Shown: positions 56,000 through 64,000 of the stretch, piece after piece
Numbering within the stretch: position 1 is the stretch's first letter
How the letters are laid out: each line of letters opens with the position of its first letter
Source of the DNA: Hypericum androsaemum
Taxonomy: Eukaryota > Streptophyta > Magnoliopsida > Malpighiales > Hypericaceae
Assembly (NCBI GenBank): GCA_963995505.1
Contig: OZ023182.1
Coordinates: 4,456,707 to 4,520,706 of the forward strand
Length of the DNA stretch: 64,000 nt
Reading direction: 5' to 3'
Notes under the pieces: generated by a model
The model's database searches: none
The model's input: only the letters and a program-made list of their open reading frames with translations
What the model was told of the DNA's origin: nothing
Made by a program: the position numbers and the translations under genes

Positions 56000-58900
56000 T
56001 CTGTGTGTGTATGTGTCCACTTATCAATGTAGCAATGACCTTTTTTTTTATCGTCCTGCAATGCTATTGGATGCATCTGGTTGTGGCATGACGCCGTGAC
56101 CTCGTTTAATATATACTTGTTGTCTTTGAATTCCATTGATTTGGATATAGAAACTCACAGACGTCACCTTTTTCTAATGTCTCGTTTAATATATATATCT
56201 GTCTGTGTATGTATGTGTCCACTTATCAATGTAGCAGTGACCTTTTTTTTTATCGTCCTGCAATGCTATTGGATGCATTTGGTTGTGGTATGACCTCGTT
56301 TAATATATACTTGTTGTCTTTGAATTCCATTGATTTGGATATAGAAACTCACAGACGTCACCTTTTTCTTGTCTTCTAATGCCTAGGATGCAGAGAAGTA
56401 CAAACTAGATCACCCAAGCCATTTTCATTACCTGAATCAAAGTAAGACCTATGAACTAGATGGAGTTAGTGACGCCGAGCAATATCTCAAGACAAGAAGG
56501 GCTATGGATATTGTTGGCATCAGTCATCAAGATCAAGTAAAATGCTTGTCTTCTTGCTCGTTTTCATTTATGCAACTTAGTAGCAACTTCGCTTTGTATA
56601 CTTACTGCATGTTGGTACCCACATCAGGAGGCTATATTCCGTACCTTGGCTGCAATTTTGCATCTTGGCAATGTTGAATTTTCTCCTGGCAAGGAACATG
56701 ATTCTTCCATTGTAAAGGATCAGAAATCTAATTTCCATTTACAAATGGCTGCAGATCTTTTTATGTACGTTACTTATCCAACGACTTCTAGTTCTTCCGT
56801 TTGAATTTTCGTCGGCGTAGATATTTATTCTACTCCAATGCATTTTTATCGGCTAATACAAGGTTTTATTAATCTTCAAATCTTTCTGAATTTCAAAGCA
56901 GTTGCATTTTCAAACTTACGGCATTACACTTTTCTTTAATCAGGTGTGACGTCAACCTTTTGCTGGCAACTTTGTGCACTCGATTGATTCAAACTAGGGA
57001 AGGAACTATCATTAAGGCTCTTGATTCAGGGGCTGCTGTTGCTAGTCGAGATGCATTAGCAAAGACTGTTTACTCTCGGATGTTTGATTGGTATGTTTGT
57101 TGTTACTATGGATCATTTGTTCTTCTACAGATTTTTGGGGACAATGTAACAGTTTTGCATGGGAATCCTTTGCAGGCTGGTTGAGAATATCAATAAATCA
57201 GTTGGACAAGATTTGTCTTCCGAGATACAAATAGGAGTGCTGGATATTTATGGATTTGAATGCTTTAAGCAGAACAGGTAACATCTCTGGAGATTCAATC
57301 AAATGCCTGACTACTATCTTGCTTCTTTTAGTACTTTGACACAAGTTCATATCATATCTTGCTTGCCAAAACTTGACTTTTGTGATGTTCACATGAGACA
57401 AGGGTTCCCTTTTGACATGTCTTCATCTGACATGCTCCTTTTTGTTACTTTGAATCAACATCATCAGTCCAATTGAGGTGGTCATTATCGTTATGAAGTG
57501 GATGACTACAGTTATGACATTTTGCAAAATTTTGTGCCATCCCTTTGATAACCCCCTTACAAATCTATCACCTCCCTTGATCATCCCTCTCCTCTCCTTA
57601 AAAACTGATATCTTCTATAATATAGAAGTATCATGAGCAATGTCATTGTTCATCCTTGGTACACCATGGCCAAGGGTATGCCCAGATGATATTAACTCTT
57701 GACATGTTTGACATGTTTTCCTCTTCTCTTTTTCCCTCACGGGTTGACTGATGCTCTCTCTAACAGTTTTGAACAGTTCTGCATCAATTTCGCAAATGAA
57801 AAGCTCCAGCAGCATTTCAATGAGGTGGTTCCTTCTTGCTTTTTCACGCCATAGCTCATTTGAACTATGCTTTCGTTACTTTACCCTACTTCACTGTCTT
57901 TCAGCATGTGTTCAAGATGGAGCAGGAGGAGTATAAAAAAGAGGAAATTGATTGGAGTTACATTGAATTCATAGACAACCAAGACGTGTTAGATTTAATT
58001 GAGAAGGTTGTCTTCTTTCTTTTATTATTCAGTTGATCAAATTATTCTTGCTGAGTCTGAACCACACTCAAAAGTAGAATATGTTCCTTCTTTGCACTTA
58101 TTCTCTTTCCTTAGGCTCATAGTTCATGATTGAATCTAGACTTTCCTCTGTCTTGTCCTTTTATCCTACTAAAGATGTTGATGCTTGTACTTGCAGAAAC
58201 CTATTGGCATAATTGCTCTCTTGGATGAAGCTTGGTACAACTTGTGTTTTTCAATTTACACTTTGGTGCGTTTAATTCTGTAAAAATGACCACTTGCAAT
58301 TTATCCTTATTCTGAGTTTCATTTTTTGTAGCATGTTTCCAAGATCAACTCATGAAACTCTATCAACCAAACTATTCCAAAATTTCCGCGGCCACCAGCG
58401 GTTGGAGAAGCCCAAATTTTCGGAAACAGACTTTACTATTTCTCATTATGCTGGCAAGGCATGTTATTCTGTTGTTTTTCCTTCCTAGTTTTTTCGGAGA
58501 ATCACTCGTTCCTAGAATATGTTCACATATTTCTTCATATTCTTTGCAGGAGTTGTTGACTTCTTTAATTGTATGTTTCGTGGTGCAGGTCACTTATCAA
58601 ACAGAGAGCTTTTTAGATAAAAATCGTGATTATGTTGTGGTCGAGCATTGCAATCTGTTGTCTTCTTCCACATGTTCCTTTGTGGCTTGTCTTTTCCCTT
58701 CGCTTCCGGAGGAATCTTCACGGTCATCTTACAAGTTTTCTTCTGTATCCACCAGATTTAAGGTATCTGATTTGGAACATTCAGTGCTTTATTTCCTTCA
58801 TAGCTCTGCTTGTGTCAGTTTTGCCACGTTATTTTGATGTTAGACAATGGAGAGACATACGATGATGAAGTCTGGGGAGTTGTTAGTTTGGAAATTAATT

Positions 58901-61900
58901 CTAAACTTATGCACTTATCTAGTATTGGTAGATTGAAATTATGATGCTGTAATCAGATAGCTATAGTTTGCACGCACTTTACATCAATTGGCAAGAGGGA
59001 ATTTCTGAGAGTGCTTTAAGAATTGAGCAGTTCCTGGTCGCATTTTCGTCTGTGAAATTGGGGTGCATGTTGGATGGACTCCAAATTAGTTGTATTGCCA
59101 TGTTTTAATTCATTGTTTCTCACGTCGATTTAGCATGGTCAATTGCTAGTGTTTACAACTTTTGACAGAATCATGTTTTTTTTAATAAATAAATATCATA
59201 CTAACTTTTTTGTGGATATTCTACTGATTATTTTATTTCCTTCTTTCTGTAGCAACAACTTCAATCCCTTATGGAAACCCTTAACACAACAGAGCCTCAT
59301 TATATACGCTGTGTAAAACCAAATTCTTTGAATCGACCACAGAAATTTGAGAACCATAGCATATTGCATCAACTGCGCTGTGGAGTAAGTTCCGTGATCA
59401 TATATATTTATATTTGGTTTTTCTGCCATACCATATGGACCAAGTTTATTTGTTATCTTGTGCAGAAAGCTTGAAGCTATGCATGAAATTTTAATTGCCA
59501 TTCTAAGCTTGTCTTCTATGATTGAATTTGGTGCAGGGCGTTTTGGAGGCCGTTCGTATAAGTCTTGCTGGGTATCCCACTCGCAGAACGTACTCAGAGT
59601 TTGTGGATCGTTTTGGATTATTGGTTCCTGAATTTTCCGATGGAAGGTGAAGTTTTAGATTTTTTTCCGATATGCCGTTAGGAAACCTTTTATTCTTTTC
59701 CCCAGCCATCCATTCTCTGGAGTGGATAAGATTCGTGGGGCTTCTTGTCACTGTATATCTCGAACTGCTGTGTTCTTTAGTCATTATGTTATATGAAAGG
59801 GTGAATGATGAGTATTACTTGCTGTATCAGTTAGCATCTGCACTAGTGGTCCTTGTGAAATGGTTCGTGCTGTCCAATAGTTCTGTCCATACTGGCGGTT
59901 GCTTTCACACCTTTTCTACTAACTCTGTTCTTAATTTTGACCATTACAGTTATGATGAAAGGACTTTGAGTGAGAAGATTCTGCAAAAGCTAAAACTTGA
60001 GAACTTTCAGGTCTTAACTTGGCATGCTTGGACTTTTAAAATGCTGTTTTTCTAGAAGTCTTCAAATTACTTGATTCTTGTATCAATATCATCTCAAATT
60101 GCTTATTTTATATGCTTCTCCTTTGCAGTTGGGAAGGACAAAAGTGTTTCTCAGGGCTGGTCAGATTGGAACTTTAGACTCTCGACGGGCTGAGGTTTTG
60201 GACCATGCTGCAAAATGCATCCAGCACCGCTTTCATACATTTGTTGCACGCCGAGATTATGTCCTTATCCGAGCTACTGCAGTTGAACTTCAATCATATT
60301 GCAGAGGTTTGCGTTACTTGGTCATGGCACTCCACTTCGTTTCAAATTTTTTTCTCTTCAAATTTCCAGGCTGTCAAGATGTATTTTTTCAATGCAGTAG
60401 CCTTCTGTTGTAATATTAAGAGGTTGACATTAGATCCTTGGTTCTTTGGGATTCTGTATGCTGTACAAGATTGTGAGGATTTACAAAATTTTGAAGTCAG
60501 GAAAGGGTATCGGCATTTCATTAAAGCCCCGTGTCACCTTTTAGTTACCAATCATGCTGTAATTACTAATTACCAATTCTAGCGACCTCGCTCTTGTTAT
60601 CAAGTACTAAGAGCCATATGGTTTTGTTCCGTTCCACTTGATTTTTGCCAAGCAAAATTTTTCCTCTACTTTTGATTGTTTTGATCTCATTGTACACCCA
60701 AATTGTCTGCAATTTACTGGAAGTCAACTAGATCCAGAGCCCACCTCAATCAACATTTTCTGTATCCCATGTAGCACTCATTTTTCCTCAAAGTTTGTGT
60801 ACTTTGTGATAAATGGCATTGACCAACTCCAGTCAAAGGCTAATGAGTATTCCCTTTACTTGGTACAATTTCATTTTTGCTTTAGCCCTTACAAGTTGCG
60901 GAATTTGCAGGATGCCTTGCCCGGAAAATTTATGTTTCAAAACGAGAAGCTGCGGCTGCAGTCTTAATCCAAAAGAATACTAGGATGTGGCTTTCAAGAC
61001 GTGCATATTACGAAACGCTTTCAGCTGCCATTTTCATTCAATCAGATATAAGAGGTTTCTTGGTTCGCCAAAAGTTTATAGATGAAAAGAAGCTTAGAGC
61101 TGCTACTTTAATTCAGGTACTTCTCAGTTGTGGAACTGCTGTCTTAATTTTTCCTGAAACTGGATGTCATTGTGTTCCATGGTAACTTTACGGCATAGGA
61201 GGGGAATTGCTTTGCAAATCTTCCTCAGCAATCCACTTCCTATGTTTGTACAACTTCTGTGTGAGTCCTGAGTATCTAACTACATTAGATTTGACTGATG
61301 CTTTAGTGAAATAGTGGTACAAAAGCCTCTTAATTAATCATCTTTGATATTATCGCCCTGAGATCTTCACCGACACAAACTACTATTGAGCTTTACACAT
61401 GGGGTAGGCTATATGGATCATATAGGCATGCCATTGTACTCTGCATGACAGAGAACATATCACTGCCGATACGTTTTCTAATATCCGTGGACATTAATTC
61501 CATTTTCAAAATGGCAATGTTATAGGCCCGTTGGCGTATGTACAAGTTCCGTTTAGCTTTACGTCATCATCAAGCGTCGATCATTGCTATACAATGTCGC
61601 TGGAGGCAGAAGCTGGCTAAAAGGGAATTAAGAAGGCTTAAGCAAGTAGGAATCACTCTTTATGCTATTCTGCTTGATTTGCTTCATTAAATGGATTTTT
61701 TTTTGGTTTCTCATAGACTTTTTCTTTTCACTTCCACAGGAGGCTAATGAAGCTGGTGCTCTGCGTGTAGCTAAGACTAAGCTTGAAAAACAGTTAGAGG
61801 ATGTCACCTGGCGGTTGCATTTTGAGAAACGCATGCGGGTAAGAACTTTTTGTTGGATTATGATTGTTGTTCTATCCCTCCCTTTTTTGAGAAAGCAACT

Positions 61901-63890
61901 AATTAACTGTTTTGTTTGCTTCGGTTTCATCTGGATCCGAGCTGTAAATATTCAGTCATTTTGTTTCTCTTGACATATATTTGCCGTCACAATCGCGCCT
62001 TGATCCTAAGAATTACTTGTCCCCGTATTTTTGTCTTTTGTTTATGCAGCTCTCTAGTGAAGAGGCCAAGTCGGTGGAGGTTACCAGGCTTAAAAAAATG
62101 TTGGAATCTTTAAGACTCGAGTTAGATGCTGCTAAGTTGGCCACGATCAACGAATGCGACAAGAACGCAGTCCTGCAAAACCAACTGGAATTATCAGTCA
62201 AAGAGAATTCATCTTTGGTCAGAGAATTTGCTGCAATGGCTGAATTGAGAAGAGAGAATGCTTTGTTGAAGGTAACTTATCGCTGTTCATTATTCTAGCT
62301 TATTTAATCTCTTCACGTGAATTACTTGCAAAACTATACATTTTTGATCACTTATGATGGATATTTAGCCTTATGTGTTCAACTCGAGTCATTTTATTTA
62401 TCGTTCAGAGAAGATCATTGTATGCAATGCTATTGCTTTCTTTATTATTGCAGAATTCTAATGATAGTTATTGGCTGCAAAGCCAGCACTGACTTGGTTT
62501 TGCTGCCTTTTTCTGGAAAATGCAATACAAGCCATATTGTGCTTTATCATTTCAGCCCTTACCTGTCTTGATTCTTTCCTTATTTGAATGACTGCGGACG
62601 TTTGAAAATGGATCAATCTGTTCATGTTGCTCTGGTTACCGTTACATGTGGTGGTCATTTGCCATGTTCTTGTTGTTAAAATAGCATCTCAATTGCTATC
62701 ACTTTCAAGGGACAAGGAGTCTAATGCAACATCAACCCTTTATTTCCGTTCATAGGAAGTGAACTTTAACTTTATTTGGTGGTTCAGGGTTCTTTGGATA
62801 CATTGGCTAAGAAGAATCAAACACTGGAGCTTGAGCTATCAAGGGCTCATAATAATAACAATGATACTATCAAGAAACTGAAAGATGTCGAAGATAAGTG
62901 CACAAAGCTTCAACAAAATGTTCACAGGTTTGTTGGAGAAGCTATTTCTGAGATGGGAAGAAATCACGAACTTGTTATCTCCCTACATGTGCATTTCTAC
63001 TCTCAATTTAGACAGGGGAGTCTGGAATTAAACTTGAAGTGTATGGCAGTGTAGAAATTTTTGACTAGTCAAAGGGCTGCTTGCAGTTATGACTCTCATC
63101 GAGTCTCTTTCACAATATACACTGGAATGTTGGTGGGCTTTTTCATGATTTTTCCTTGCAGGATTTTCATAGAGAAGTTCGATGTATTTACATTAGCATG
63201 AGGAATAAATCCCACTTTTATAGAGAAACTAGATTTCTTTCCATTAGTACATGAAAGAAAATCCATAGCTTCATTATCACTTGAAAAGCTACACATTTCT
63301 GCTATTGGATCTAGAATCCGTGTCAGTATTGTTTGCTTGATACATTTTGTTACTGTTGTCATAGCTTTGAGGAGAAGCTTTCACATCTAGAGGATGAGAA
63401 TCATGTCCTTCGTCAAAAGGCATTGAATTTCTCTCCCAAGGGTACTCGATCTAGTACAATGAAGGCACTCTCCGAAGTAAGTACCAAGGGGCATCATAAT
63501 TACTTACAGAAGTTCTGGCATTGACAATGCATGCTTGCCAGATAACATATATATGAAATTTTTTAGCCTTTGATGTTAAGATTTATCATGCTTTGCTTTT
63601 AGATAATACTGCATTTCGCTTTTACATTAAAACGTTGCATATGTTCTCTAATGGTTTTTGCATTGTGCAAACAGAAGTATTCTGGCATACTGGCCGTTGC
63701 AAACACTGAAAAGAAACTGTCATTTGTAAGCTACTCTTCCAACTACCTCATTCTGTTTAGTTCCTGTGCATACACTAAATCATTCATGTTTGCAATGCAG
63801 GAAACACCTACACCTACCAAACTCACGGTACCTTTTTCTCTTGGCTTGTCAGAATCTCGTCGGCCAAAATTGACTTCAGAAAAGCAACAG
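52399..63890 (+). CDS. Class XI myosin heavy chain, XI-J-like (3' end beyond window)
   Basis: Actin-based motor that moves organelles in plant cells. 27 exons visible, 1114 codons: 52399-52518, 52609-52755, 54628-54773, 54879-55035, 55323-55381, 55792-55948, 56387-56536, 56628-56764, 56944-57090, 57176-57277, 57767-57824, 57905-58006, 58197-58234, 58332-58458, 58589-58762, 59253-59384, 59537-59646, 59950-60010, 60129-60306, 60911-61116, 61526-61645, 61740-61838, 62050-62271, 62788-62927, 63365-63476, 63675-63725, 63801-63890. N-terminal SH3-like part (SKVWAED); motor with GESGAGKT (about 153), NDNSSRFGKF (about 205), DIYGFE (about 430), IRCVKPN; IQ motifs about 728-860; coiled coil from about 870. 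The cargo-binding dilute domain should lie to the right. The [10 protein letters not shown] start and [11 protein letters not shown] block resemble Arabidopsis XI-J more than other XI isoforms. All phases join; the intron after exon 14 is GC-AG. Confidence 0.93.
53140..54130 (+). repeat. Decayed copies of myosin exon 3 inside intron 2
   Basis: 53786-53920 resembles exon 3 (54628-54773) with its acceptor: ATTATACAGGAAGCATG, GTGCACATGGTGGAG, GGCTCCTTTTGGA. Two shorter relics matching the exon 3' half lie at about 53160-53225 and 54058-54120. All three are followed by a shared block (CCTGTTGTTACT..., GTGGTTAGTTA). All carry stops and cannot encode protein. Confidence 0.7.
55949..55997 (+). repeat. 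(CT)n(AT)n microsatellite at a splice donor
   Basis: Pure CT then AT repeat starting immediately after the GT donor of myosin exon 6 (55949). Length polymorphism is likely. Confidence 0.85.
56000..56390 (+). repeat. ~200-bp tandem duplication in myosin intron 6
   Basis: ATGTGTCCACTTATCAATG occurs at 56011 and 56213. The following roughly 180 bp, up to ACAGACGTCACCTTTTTCT, is nearly identical between copies. The second copy ends at the acceptor region of exon 7. Confidence 0.85.
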
Positions 63891-64000
63891 GTGATCTTGT
63901 TGCTTGCATATATTCTGTTTGACTAACTAATCTCCCCTGGGATTTGCTATCCAATTACGCTGGTTATCAGCATGGTTATGCCTTCCTTCTGTCTAGTGTT

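Noticed and set aside
58352..58837. 161-codon plus-strand ORF
   Set aside because: Mixed exon 14/15 and intron sequence in the wrong frame; myosin exons 14 and 15 explain the conserved parts.

Overview
The window is nuclear DNA of a flowering plant, most likely a eudicot. Genes are rich in short GT-AG introns, intergenic DNA is AT-rich and full of transposons, and the recognisable host genes are plant-specific (an ERECTA receptor kinase, a MIKC*-type MADS-box gene, a class XI myosin). I could not identify the species.

Layout. 1-5.1 kb: AT-rich flank, then a structurally complete Mutator-like element (MULE, 850-5130). It has 208-bp terminal inverted repeats (TIRs), a perfect 9-bp target-site duplication (TSD), a three-exon transposase and a convergent GRF-zinc-finger gene. 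5.1-6.8 kb: decayed LINE-type ORF1 sequence on the minus strand. 6.8-15.8 kb: a degenerate Copia retrotransposon with both LTRs; a hAT MITE sits in its 5' LTR, and an unknown 136-codon ORF lies ahead of gag. 15.8-18.7 kb: a large foldback element. 18.8-20.3 kb: a broken PAA2/HMA8-like copper ATPase. 20.4-23.5 kb: two sister hAT-like elements carrying the 3' end of a LINE. 24.7-26.2 kb: hAT elements and a 9-bp-TSD foldback MITE. 27.4-28.8 kb: a MULE-like end and a LINE RNase H remnant.

Host genes. An ERECTA-type LRR receptor kinase lies on the plus strand (30234-35924, 27 exons, 982 codons). Convergent to it is a small MADS-box gene on the minus strand (42666 down to 36789). I rebuilt it from eight exons, most of them too short to appear as ORFs; its 4.4-kb first intron holds two tandem MULEs. 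A myosin XI gene, closest to XI-J, starts at 52399 and runs off the right edge (27 exons, 1114 codons visible). The host genes have no evident functional link.

39-51.4 kb is a MULE nursery. Six non-autonomous elements of four TIR families are inserted singly, in tandem (sharing one TSD sequence three times) or nested. One carries a rearranged piece of an MCTP/FTIP-type C2-domain gene (Pack-MULE). The TIR of one of them (44220) is nearly identical in part to that of the complete element at 850, which is therefore a plausible source of its transposase.

All exon maps were read by eye from splice signals, reading-frame continuity and family resemblance. No alignment or database search was run.
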